Origin: Paramecium sonneborni
Taxonomy: Eukaryota; Ciliophora; Oligohymenophorea; Peniculida; Parameciidae
NCBI GenBank assembly: GCA_905182985.1
Contig: CAJJDN010000003.1
Span: forward strand, 10,472-74,471
Direction: 5' to 3'
DNA length: 64,000 bases
Numbering within the stretch: the first letter of the stretch is position 1; every line of letters starts with the position of its first letter. The notes beneath the pieces were generated by a model that was given only the letters and a program-made list of their open reading frames with translations, was not told the DNA's origin and did not search any database. Below are positions 1 through 13,200 of this stretch, in pieces. Both the position numbers and the translations under genes were made by a program.

Positions 1-156
1 TATCAACACATTATATAAGAACATTTGATGTTAAAGGATTTGGAGGAATTTTGTAATTTAGTGAAAAATTTGAACAATAATCATGATAAAGAGTAGATTG
101 AAAAGACTATTGAGCAAACTATGAAATAATTGAAAATTAATATAATAAGATGTTGA
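1..156 (+). CDS. 3' end of an unidentified coding region (partial)
   Basis: Frame 1 is open from the first base to a TGA at 154-156 when TAA and TAG are read as Gln. It gives 51 residues rich in Leu, Asn, Lys and Glu that end in IIRC. The composition resembles the tail of a coiled-coil protein. No motif identifies it, and its 5' part lies outside the window. It could be a chance open frame, since short TGA-free stretches are common in this DNA. Confidence 0.5.
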
Positions 157-1214
157 AGTATAACAATGAGTATTGATTATTTTATTTTTTGTGGGCTATT
201 CCCTGAAAGGGTTAAGTAATAATAATAATAAATAAGGTATTGGTTTCCATTTATTGAAAAAGATTGATTTCGCCTATTAGCAATACTAAGCCCATTATAT
301 AAGCTACTACCACCATCAACTTAAATAAATACCACCATTATTAATTTCAACTATCATATCAGCTTAGAATGAAAAATAAAAATTGAATCAAAAAAAAATA
401 TTTTTTTCAATCTAACTAAATAAGTAAGTTAGGACCCCCTTCGACCTAAATAGCTATAAAATAATATTGATTTTATGTTGGGTTCAAAAAAAAATTTTTC
501 ATTGGTCTCTAGACAATATAAATCTATTAGAGAATGATATGTTAATTTAAAAATAAAACTAATTATCATGGATATTTAGAAATGGAATTTAAATAAAAAA
601 TTGATCAACTTAGATCATTAATATCATTTTCTAGTATTCCAAAAATTATACCGTAAAGCGTCAATATATTATTAATATTCACTATAAAATATCAATATTA
701 TAAATTAACATTCTAAGTCCCATTAGTCTGAACTTTTAAACCATTTTCAAAATATTATAAAACCTACATTCTAAATACAGAGGCAAATTTAGGAAACGTT
801 TGAAGATATTAATTGATAGAATAGATACCTTCATAAAAATAGAATGATTATTGATGAGTATTTCTGTTAAATTGAAATAACAATAAAAATAATAGTTCTA
901 CGAGTTAGATGTATTATTTATAGTATGAATCAAAAAAAATCTCACTACAAGTCTGTTTATAAAGATGCTAAAATTTTTTTTAATTGTTTGTTTTTTCTTT
1001 AGGTATTTTATTGTTGTGGCGTAAGTTCTTTCAAATTAATTTTTTTTAAACCATACTTAGACCTCGAATAATTACACATTATTATATAATACTAGTCTCC
1101 AATCAAATCCTAATCAAATAAGAATTAAGAGAAATATTATATTCTATTAAGTCTGTTTTAATAGAAATAATTAAAATAGATTAAGCATCTTTTCAATTAT
1201 TATTTAAAAAAAAA
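157..1214. other. long gene-poor stretch, possibly a decayed gene
   Basis: About 1.06 kb without a convincing gene, unusually long here because most gaps in the window are below 250 bp. The minus strand has fragments of coding character: one between about 420 and 540 (containing NFFFEPNIKS and SYLGRRGSQL) and one between about 230 and 350 (GGIYLS, then WWQQLI after a TGA). They are broken by TGA and do not join into a gene. The upstream region of the giant gene at 1215 is also here. No promoter motif is recognisable. Confidence 0.4.
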
Positions 1215-4200
1215 ATGAATAATGTATTTCAAATCATATAAACTAAAGAAATAATACTGCAAGACACTCTAGTTTTTATTTTAGGGCAGTAACGGAATAA
1301 TTAAACTATTCTTATTTATGATTCAAATGGTCTGTTATTTAGAGAATATTTATTACTTGATTTTAAGATTTCGAAAGCAATTGCAGATCCTAATTTACGA
1401 TTTCTTCTGATGTTGACAGAATTAGAAAATAATGAAACTATCCTATATCAAGCTTTTTTGGAAAAATCTTTTACTCCTATATCTAGTATTCGTATACGTT
1501 CAATCAAAATTCAATAAATTGAGTGGTGCAATAGCAATATTTGTGCTTTAGCATTTCAAAAAGAGATATTTTTATATAATATATTTTCATAATAAATTTT
1601 GAAACAATTAGATGTATAAAATTGTTAAATGGTATAATTCAAAATTAACTCAAATTTTGACACTTTGTTATTTTAATATTAGGATAATTTAGGAAGTGCT
1701 TAAACATGTTCTGTGATGCATCTTGATGATTTCTCTAAGAAAATGAAATTTACTAATTGTGTTTCTTGCCTTGCCTAAATAGAAAATGAAGAACATTTAC
1801 TAATAATTGCAACAAGGAATAGCGTTTTAACTTTAATTAAAATGAAGTTTAACTCTGAATTATCAAATAAACAAGAAATACAACAAAACGAAATTTCAAA
1901 TTTAAAAATAACCTAATCCATTTAAATGAAATACGGAAAGTAAAAATTGTATTTACTTGATTCTTCAACAAATTTATATTTATTTTCTCTAAACAATGAT
2001 TATAAGATGATTAAAATTAAGGAAATTGAAAATGTTATTAATTTTAGTGTTTCTATTCAAAATGAATATTACTTCTATATTAACAAAGATAATATTTTAT
2101 ACTAGGAATATATTCAAAATTAATAATTTAATATTCAATAATTAGATCAAGCCGAATTGTCATTAGCTTCTTAAGGAAAAAAATTAGCTATGCAAGGAAT
2201 TTTAAGCCAGCAAGAGGATATTTCTTTGAGCATAAAATAATATGCCTCAAATTACGATAAAATTACCCCATAATTTAGGTCTATAGTGGATTTATTTAAT
2301 TAATTTAAAAATCTTCCGTTGATCGATTTTAGGGTTTTAATTTTACCATAACAGCAAAAAAAAGAATTTAAGGATTACATTCCTTAAATGCATGATTATA
2401 TTGAAACTTAAAGTGTAAAACATCATATAAATAAAATTGAAATTGCTTTAAAAGGAGAAAATCCATTATTATGCGAAGGAGATGCAGCTAGTGGGAAAAC
2501 ATCAGTTATATAATACGTGGCTTATAAAAAAAATTAACCATTATTAATTATGAATTTAAATTCATTTACTCAAATAAGCGATTTGATTGGGAAAATTGAA
2601 ATTCTACCTGGTTTCAAATTAGAATTTTAACCAGGTCCTTTTGCTCTAGCTGTACAATAAGGTTTCTGGATTCTTTTAGATGAAGCAAATTTGGCAAGCG
2701 ATTCGATTTTAAGAGTAATCGAAGATGTATTAGAATTAGGCTATCTAACAATTTTTGGAACTTAAATCAATCCTCACCCTGATTTAATTGATGGAACACT
2801 GACGATTCGAAAACATCAAAACTTTAAGTTATTTTTAACACAAAATCCTGCAACAGATGAAAAATTCGCTAAGTCAAGAAATTTATTTTCTCCATCTTTA
2901 ATGAGTTAATTTATTTTAATTACTTTTCCACCTATGAATGAAAATGATATGAAATCAATTATAAATTAACTAATTTCCAAAAAATTCAAAAATATTCAAT
3001 TACCAATTTAATCCCAATTCTCTTCTTTAGTAATAGACTTATATTAGGAAATAAAGAAGAATAAATTAGATGATGGATTATTTACCTTGAGAGATATATT
3101 ATAACTTGTTGACACTGTATCTCTTGATTCTAATTATCAAAATATTTTTGGAATCGATATTTTACCTATGTAATAGTGTTTGAAATTAATAATAACCTAA
3201 TTTTTATAATAATTAGATAATAATAAAATTATAAATAAGGTTCTTGATAATTTTTAAACGATTGGTTACTCAAATAAACAGTTTGAAGATAGTCAATAAG
3301 AAAGATTACGGCAGCTTATAAATTGGAGTTTATAATAACCAGAACTCTACCTTTCATTTCATAATTTTCTATTTCCTTTTCTAACCTTATGTTATCGAAC
3401 CAAAAGGGCAGCATTAATTGTTGGATAATAATATTGCGGCAAGCTATCAAGTGTGTTACTTTGGTTGAAATATTCAAAGATCAACAATTTTGAAGTATAT
3501 TAATTGTCTTAGAGTACAACATACGAGGATTTGTTTGGAAAGTATCAACCTGTTAAGGAAGATTTTTAATTTATTGAAGGACCCATCACAAGGTGTTTCG
3601 GAGAAGGAAAAGTCTTGATTTTGTTAAATATAGAAGCTCCAGAAAGTGCACTAACGGAATCATTAAATGGAATTTTAGAGAAAAATTTCCACTAGTTATT
3701 AGTATTTAATAAAAAATATTCGAGACATAAAAATTTTGCCATAATTGGAATTTCTTCTAATGCTTAAGATATTAAAGATAAATTTACTCCTGCCTTAAAA
3801 AGCAGATTTTTAACAGTTAATCAAGAATTTAAAGTAATCAAATAAGATATTGCCTTATTATTCTAAATTACGAAAATCCAAAGTAATGAGGATGAAATCG
3901 CAAAGGAATTAGATTTAGAAAAAGAGGGAATTTCATTTAATAAAATTATCAGATTTATTAAACCAATTACAGAATTCCGGAGTTTTCTAACTTAGTACTT
4001 GAAGTTTACAGAAAATAATGCGCAAAAAAGAATTAATAATTGCATTTAATTTTTTATTGCCTTAAGTAAATAAGACAATCGCACTCTTTATAATGAAAAA
4101 ATATAATTGCCCCTTGAATATAAAGATTTATAATCTGAAGAGTAGAAAAGTAACTTTGTATTTACTTAATCTCGAAAAAAAGTTGCAGATATAATTGCTA

Positions 4201-7200
4201 TTGCAGTTGCTGCTAAAATTCCTTTAATCTTGCAAGGATCCGCTGGAGTTGGGAAAACAAAAATAATTAAACAATTTTAAAAAGAGTGTGCATTTTTTAA
4301 AAACACTAAATTCTATTATATTAATATGAACTAAAATACAGATTTGAATGATTTAATGGGTCATTATATATCATCTTGTGAAAAAGATAAAAAAGAATTT
4401 GAATTTTAAAAAGGCCAATTATTTTTGGCAATGGAAAATGGAGGAATAGCATTATTAGATGAGGTAAATTTATCTGAAATCAGTATTTTAAATTTTCTAG
4501 CTTCAATAACGAAATACCCAAAAACATTTATTGATCCAGTTTCAAATCAAATAATATAAGTTCATGAAAAATTTAGAATATTTTTCGCTTAAAATCCTCC
4601 GTACTATATAAATAGAAATGAACTCCCCTTAACTCTAACTTCTAAAGTAGTAATATTAGTTATACCAAATTACACTTTAAAAGAAATTCTTGAAATTTTT
4701 CAAGGAGAATCTTAATACATTCTATAAGGAATTTAATACTTTTTAACTAAAATTATACATTATCCTGAAGATGGTGACGAGAAATTACTGAAATTTAATA
4801 ACACTCAATTTACATTAAGACAGTTTATTAAATTCAGAAATCGTTTAGAAAAAACAAAATTTTAAACTAAGTAGAAGAATTGGGAAAAATTATTGAAGTT
4901 GCATCAAATGATTCTTTATCCTCTAAATTAATAAGAATAAGATAATCTAAATTCTGAGATTATATATTAAAAAACAGAAAACATATTTGATTTTAAAATA
5001 AAGAATAAAGATTCTGAAATAAGGATACCTCTTTTAGCTACTAATGGATTTAGTGAAACTTTACTTTAAGAAATATAAAATCTTAGCGATAAATAAAGAT
5101 TAGTTTTAAGTAAATTAGCATTTTGCTTTCACTGCAAAGAAAATGCATTAATTGAGGGAGAAACAACTTCCAAAACCTATCTTTCATAACTTTTTTCTTA
5201 AATGATACAATTTTAGAATCCTACTCCATTTCAATTAATTTATATATCTAATGTAACAGAAATTACAGATTTAATTGGTAATACAGAATCTCATAATGTT
5301 CATTCTTATAAAAAGCATTGTTAGAATTTAATAAACAAATTAGGCATGGGAATGGATGATAAAGATATAAAAAACAGCTTACAAGTTATTGGTAAAAAAT
5401 GGTAAGTTGATAATTATATTAATCAAATTATTAAAAATCTTAATAATTAATTCCCCTTTGTAGAAAGAGGATTGACATTTAATGCAAGATTTGGTGGAGT
5501 TATTTGTTTAAAGAATATTACTTTAGCAGATTAATCTGTCTTGGAAGGTTTGAACTCATTACTTGAAATAGAGCCATATTTTGTTGTAAATGGGAAAAAA
5601 ATAGATTTACACTAAGAATTTTTTGTAATTGGATTACTAAACGATACTTTTGGAGGTTAATTAAGTGATGCATTACAATCTAGATTAACAAGAATTGAAA
5701 TTGATGTCACTGATTTTTTAGATTGTAACAATAAACTTTCAGAAAGTTATACAAAATTTATTTAACAAAAAATTAAATCAATTAAAGAGCAAAATGAAAT
5801 TATAAACTATATCCAATAAATTTTGATCGTCTTAAAAAGTCATAATTTGGAATACTATAACAGTTTGACTTCTACTAAATTTTACTCATGGATGAACTAT
5901 TTAGATCTTAATCTTAGTGCAACTTCTTTGGAAAAACTTGCGTTAGGAGTTTAATATATTGTGTTAGACGAGAAAAAAGAAAATTTCAATCAATATTTTA
6001 CAACACAATCTTTGTAAGTTCTTTACAATAAGGCTTAAATAATTTTACAAAAAGAATTAGGAAATAAAGGTATCTAAAATTCAAAGAATATTATAACGAA
6101 TCCAACTACAAATAAAATAATTGAAAGAATATTTTGTGCATTTTCTGTTTCATATATTCCTTGTTTAATTGGACCACCAGGAGTAGGGAAATCAGCAATA
6201 GCACAATAAATTGCTTAAATTTTAGGAAAAGAATTTCAACGTGTTTGTTGCTCGGATAGCTTATCAGTAGAGGATTTATTTGGTTCTTATGCTCCTGTTT
6301 ATGAAGCAGAACAATCAGGCTTTATTTTTTAAGAAGGATATCTAGCAAAAGCTTTAAAAAAATAAAGTCTGATTTTATTTGATGAAATCAATTTAGCTTC
6401 TCCAGAAGTACTAAGTACTCTTCAAGCTTTATTTAGGAAGGATGAAACAACGTTATAAATTAAAGATTAATTGATTAATAAAAATGGTTGTGTATTTTTA
6501 TGTTCTATGAATCCACCAACTTACCAAGGAAGGCAAGAATTGCCCTAATGTATATCAAATTTATTATCTACTGTTTATCTAGAATAATTTAGTATTGACG
6601 AAGTTTTAAACATTTTTAGAAAATGCTATTAAGAAAAAATTTTAAATTTAAAATAAGATGGAATTGATTTTGAACCTATTCTTGAACTACACAAAGAACT
6701 TTCATAAATTCGATAATCCTCAAATTATGATTTTAATATAAGATTCTTACAAAATCTTCTCTAGTTGTTTAATAAAAAATTTGTTCAATAAAGAAAGTAA
6801 ATAAAGGATGAAAAATTAAAAAAAGAATTAATAATATTATGTTTAGACATAATTTATGTTGAACATTTTTATTAAACAGATTTAGACTTAGCAGATAAAA
6901 TATTGTAAAAAATTTTATCTAAATTTTAAATAACTGAAAATGAATGGTAAAATAGAAAAGTACTTTTGGAACAAAAAGCAAATTTGATATATATCAATAA
7001 ATAAACTGAAAAACAAGATAGATGGGAGTAATATTTAAAATTTCCATTACGTTCATAATTTACCCCTTAAATGACAAATAATGCTTATGCAATAAATTTA
7101 TAAAATTCAAAAATATTTGAGAAAATTTTAATTGCGTTATAATCTAAAAAAGTTATTTTGTGTTAAGGGGACCATTCCACTGGTAAGACTACTAGTATTA

Positions 7201-10200
7201 TAAAAATGGCGAGTTTGTTGAACCAAAGATTTATTTTGCTACCAATACACTGTGATTTAGAAGCTGATGACTTACTAGGTAATTTTGCTATAGTTTCAGA
7301 AAATTATGAGGAAATTTAATAAGAATTAAAAAATATTGTTGAGTCAATAAACCAAGTAAAATAAGAGAAGGCCAAAAAATAGTCGATGAACATGCAATAT
7401 ATCGAAGGAGTCTTAAAAATTTGTTTGTAATTTGGTTATTGGTTGATTTTGGATAATATCAATTTAGCAAGACCTGAAATAGTGGAAAGATTGAATTCTT
7501 TAGGTGAAGATCAACCTTGCCTATTTCTCAATGAATTTGGTGAGGAAAATCAAAAAATTATTCCACATAAAAACTTTCGCTTAATTTGTATATAAAATCC
7601 TTTGAGAGTGGAATCATATGATCTCTCCCCAGCTTTTTATAATAGATGCTTAAAGATTAATTTTCGCTTTCAAACTCAAGAAAATTATTCAGATATGATT
7701 GATATTTTAACTAAAAGAGGCGAAGAAGGACTTGCAAAAAAATTATAAGACTAAGTTATTTTTATGGAGAAACATTGTAATTGTAGGATTAATTTAAGAT
7801 AAATAAAACAGGCATTTACAATGATTCAAGAAAATGGATATAAAAATTACAATTCCGTTATGGAACTTGTCTTTGGTTAAAAGTATACAGAATGTTAAAA
7901 ACTTAATGAATTCCCTATTGTTGATTCTACACAATAAATAGATGGTGAATAAATTTTGAAAAAATTAGAATCAAGTTCATTTGATTTACAAAATGAAAAT
8001 AAAAAATCAATTTCGGAATGGTAAAATTTATCTACATTTTTAAAAAAGTATTTAAATTAAACAGAAATCATAAATAATCAGTATTTTTTTGATTAAATAG
8101 CAGAAAAAATAAAAATAAATGAAAATAAACAAAATGATGGAATCTATGAGTTGAGTTCAGAAAAAAGAATTAATTATTCTTTATGTGGCCTCGATTTTCT
8201 TTTTGAACCAAAAATTTTGTAATTTCAAGAACTTAAGTCTTTCAAAATGAGTATTCGTATCAAATTGTTGAAATAAGATTTTATGGCTGAAATAAAATTT
8301 AATTCAAAAAAATTCTTTATATAATTTGAAAAAAAAGTTGATGATGATATTTCAATTGGTATGATAATTGAATAGATGGTTGAAAAATAATATTAAGAAA
8401 TGTATAAATTTTTTAAATCTATGTTTGAATCAGCAGTTTATGAATGCAAAATATATTTAGAATAAACCTCACAATTTAATTTTAATTTTAAATTAGATGA
8501 ATTTTCTCTTTCAAGTCTTCCTATTTTACAATTAAAATGTATTCAAGGATCATTTCATACAAACAAAAAAAATCTCGTGGACTTTAGCTTTGATTTTGAA
8601 TTGGTAATTTGCAATATTAATATTGGAAAGATAAATAATTTACAATCACTGAGAGGAGAAATTGAATTATAAACAGAAAAAATTATTAATGTATTTAAGG
8701 ATTATGGTTGCTTTTATTTGTTATAAAATCTAAATCTACATCCTCTCCAAAATGAACATTCTAATTTAGATTTAATAGAAGGAAAAATTGAAATAAAATT
8801 AGGTTCAAATAGTCCAATTTAAATTTTGAATTGGCCATTCCATATTAAATTTGAAAAAATATATGCTTGTTTAAAATTAAAGGATGATATCTCGTTGAAT
8901 GGAAGCATTATAGGTTCATTTTAGTGGTTTCAAAAAGATATTTGTGGCTTGAAACTTAGCATAGATAATAACAATTAATAGATGTTTAAATTAGAATTAG
9001 ATTCTGAAAAACCTCCTCTTGATGCATATACAATTTTAGAATAATTCTTTAATAATTATTTTGAAACCAATATTTTTGTAAAGGAATTGTCTAAAATAAA
9101 TAAAATGATTATAAAAAAACTGGATANAATTTCGGAATGGTAAAATTTATCTACATTTTTAAAAAAGTATTTAAATTAAACAGAAATCATAAATAATCAG
9201 TATTTTTTTGATTAAATAGCAGAAAAAATAAAAATAAATGAAAATAAACAAAATGATGGAATCTATGAGTTGAGTTCAGAAAAAAGAATTAATTATTCTT
9301 TATGTGGCCTCGATTTTCTTTTTGAACCAAAAATTTTGTAATTTCAAGAACTTAAGTCTTTCAAAATGAGTATTCGTATCAAATTGTTGAAATAAGATTT
9401 TATGGCTGAAATAAAATTTAATTCAAAAAAATTCTTTATATAATTTGAAAAAAAAGTTGATGATGATATTTCAATTGGTATGATAATTGAATAGATGGTT
9501 GAAAAATAATATTAAGAAATGTATAAATTTTTTAAATCTATGTTTGAATCAGCAGTTTATGAATGCAAAATATATTTAGAATAAACCTCACAATTTAATT
9601 TTAATTTTAAATTAGATGAATTTTCTCTTTCAAGTCTTCCTATTTTACAATTAAAATGTATTCAAGGATCATTTCATACAAACAAAAAAAATCTCGTGGA
9701 CTTTAGCTTTGATTTTGAATTGGTAATTTGCAATATTAATATTGGAAAGATAAATAATTTACAATCACTGAGAGGAGAAATTGAATTATAAACAGAAAAA
9801 ATTATTAATGTATTTAAGGATTATGGTTGCTTTTATTTGTTATAAAATCTAAATCTACATCCTCTCCAAAATGAACATTCTAATTTAGATTTAATAGAAG
9901 GAAAAATTGAAATAAAATTAGGTTCAAATAGTCCAATTTAAATTTTGAATTGGCCATTCCATATTAAATTTGAAAAAATATATGCTTGTTTAAAATTAAA
10001 GGATGATATCTCGTTGAATGGAAGCATTATAGGTTCATTTTAGTGGTTTCAAAAAGATATTTGTGGCTTGAAACTTAGCATAGATAATAACAATTAATAG
10101 ATGTTTAAATTAGAATTAGATTCTGAAAAACCTCCTCTTGATGCATATACAATTTTAGAATAATTCTTTAATAATTATTTTGAAACCAATATTTTTGTAA

Positions 10201-13200
10201 AGGAATTGTCTAAAATAAATAAAATGATTATAAAAAAACTGGATATTATTACAAATGCCAAATGTTGGAATTTTCAAATGTAGATTTAACTTGATTTTAA
10301 ATTCCAAATTTTTGGAATCATTAATTTTGAAATTAAAACATTAGAACTTTATTGCCATGTTGATTCGTAAAAAAGAGAATTTTCCATCATTTCCACAATT
10401 GAGTTTTTTTCATTCATTTTAGAGATCGGTATGGCTATTGATTTTGAGTAAAAGGCTGAGTCATTAAAAATGATTTTTCGAAAATCTTAACATTCTCCTA
10501 CCTTTTAAGAAATCATAGCTTCATATTCATCTGAAATAAATTGTATTTTGGAAAAAATCCCAGGATATAAAGAGTTAAAAATAAATAATAAAATTAAAGA
10601 GTTAAATGTTGAAAACTCCTCTGATTTCTTTGATATAAACAATTTCAAATAATTAGGAGAGAAAATAGTTTAAGATTTTAAAGAGCAAGCTGTTAATGTA
10701 TAATAAACTTTCGAAAAAAAAATTAATGATTAGATTGAAGAAAAAAAAGCTTTAATTAGAGAAAAGGCTAGAGCCATAATCGCTAATGTGAAAGAATCAT
10801 ATATAGAATGGAAAAATAATTAAATCATGTTCTAATTTGAATTTCCTTTATCAGTTGAATGGAAAATTTGTAGCTTTTTAACTTTGTTTGACTGTAATTT
10901 GTTATTAAATAATATTGAAAATCAAATTAATGTGGAATTAAATGGAAATGTTAAGTTTATGGATATATTATTACCTAAATTTTCTCTAATATTTTCAAAA
11001 AACAAACCAATTATTATGACAATAAACCACCAAACTTTAGCCTAAGAATTTGATCCAATTTAATTTGGTCTAAGCCTCTTTGATTAAAAATTTGAAGAAA
11101 TAAACATCTTTCCTAAAATTAATAAAATTGAGAAGTTTTTGTTTAATTTTTAAACATAAGATTTTGATAGTAATTTCTCAATTACATCATAATCTTGTTT
11201 AAATAATTTTAACTTTATAGCTTGTTAAAATCTCCAGATAATAATCAGAATTTAACACGAATTAAAAAAGCCAAATATGGGAGCTGATATTTTTGCTCAA
11301 CTACAAGTTAAAGTAATATTTTTTGAATTGAATATCGATTTAAAGTTAGATTTTTCGGAGCTTGCCAAAAATTAAAATAGCAATTCAACAATAAAACTTT
11401 AATTACAATCTGAACCTATTGAAAATTTTTCTTTTAATGAATTTATTTAAAACATACTTTCCTATACAATCTCAAAAGAAATCGCTGAATTTAAAATTGA
11501 ATCAATTATCTGTTCAATCTCATTTGAAAAAAAAACTGATATTTGGGTATGTTCTTCAATATTAGATATTAAAAATGGCTAATGCTCTTTTTTTTAAAAT
11601 TTAATATCCATATGTAATCTTAATGGATAATTAATTTACTGCATTTAAAAAGGATGGATTGGCAGTAGAATTAAAGGAGATTGTGTTATTAATTAAGTAA
11701 ATTTAGGATAATTTGATATAAGCATAATAAAAAAGGAAAGAAAAGAGGATAATTGTATTTAAGCAAAGTTAATTCCTAATGAAAATTTTTCACTAGTAAA
11801 ATTATTATCAGAGCTTACTGGTGAGGAAATAAAATTGTCTATTTTTTTTTTCGATAAAAGTCATTTCTCAAACCTTAACATGGAATTTGAAATTGTAGAA
11901 TCTTAAATGCTTTTCAGAGTGAAATATAAAAGAGATTAGTTATAATTTGAGAATTTTCGATTTCTATAACTTGAAAATATTAATGCTAAAATTGACTTTT
12001 TGTCAAACAAAAATGGCACAATATCAAAAGAACTTTTGATAGATTTCAATGTGAAATTATTTAATTATTCAAAATAGGCAAAGATAACAGGTTTCCCTTT
12101 GAAAATTGAAAATATTTAACTTACAATAAATGAAAACATATACAAGTTATTTGATTATGAAATTTTCAAAGAATTTAAAATTACTAAATTTAAACTTTTT
12201 GAATAGATTAAACTAAAAGTTGATTTGAATGTTACATTTAATTCTGACTTGAGCTTTGAAGATCTGACAATAATAGGAAAATTTAAAAATGAAAAAGTAG
12301 AGGAATTTATATTTATTAAAAAAATTTCGTTAAAGTATCAATATCAACAAAAATCAATTCAATTATGTGGAGAAATAGTTTTATTTTGTACATTTATATT
12401 CGATTTTTCATATAACATTTAAAGCAAAAAATTATTATTCAAACCAAAGTCTTAAATTAAGTTTGGGGAGTTAATCAGAAGATTTGACAAAAATTTTGAT
12501 GGTGAGTAAGATATTAGCATTTTAAAGTCGGAAATTAAAAAGGAGACTGTAGTTGAAATAGATTTTTCTTAAGAAACTTTTTTTCTTGAATAAAATTTCG
12601 ATGAAAATCTTTTTTAATTTTATGTTAATAAGAAAAAAATTTTTATTTTAATATCATTTATGATCAGAGAACTAAAATTTGAAGCTATATCATCCTACTT
12701 AAAAAGGTTGGATGATTATTTTGCCTTATAAAAAGCTGAATGTCTGTTCATCTATTCCAAATCTAATGAAATAGATGACAGAGACTTATGTTAATTTGAA
12801 AATAATTCATAAATTGAAACATTTTTGACAAATAATAAAGAAAATTAAATAGAAATAAAAGGAATAAGTGTGGCAGCTTAAATAGAGTTCAAATTAAAAT
12901 CATAGTTAAAAGCTTTCCTTTTTTTTGCTGATTAAATTTAATTATAATTTTATTTTCATTTTTTTAAGGGAAAAATTAAAATTAAAAGTAAAAAATACTA
13001 ATTTAATAGTGAAAAAGGCATAAGATGTTCACTTTAATTTTCTGCATCTTATGATATATAACAAATAAATTTTAATTTGTCATTGAATCTAGATTTAACG
13101 AAAACTTTTCAAGATTTTGGGGTATTAAATCTGGAGGGTGAACTATCATCAAACTTATCTCAAATTAATGGCCATTTAAAACTAAACTATTAACATGCAT

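Noticed and set aside
190..232. GC-richer hairpin-like stretch (GGGCTATTCCCTGAAAGGG) that might be an RNA gene
   Set aside because: Too short, with no tRNA or rRNA structure; more likely part of a decayed coding fragment.
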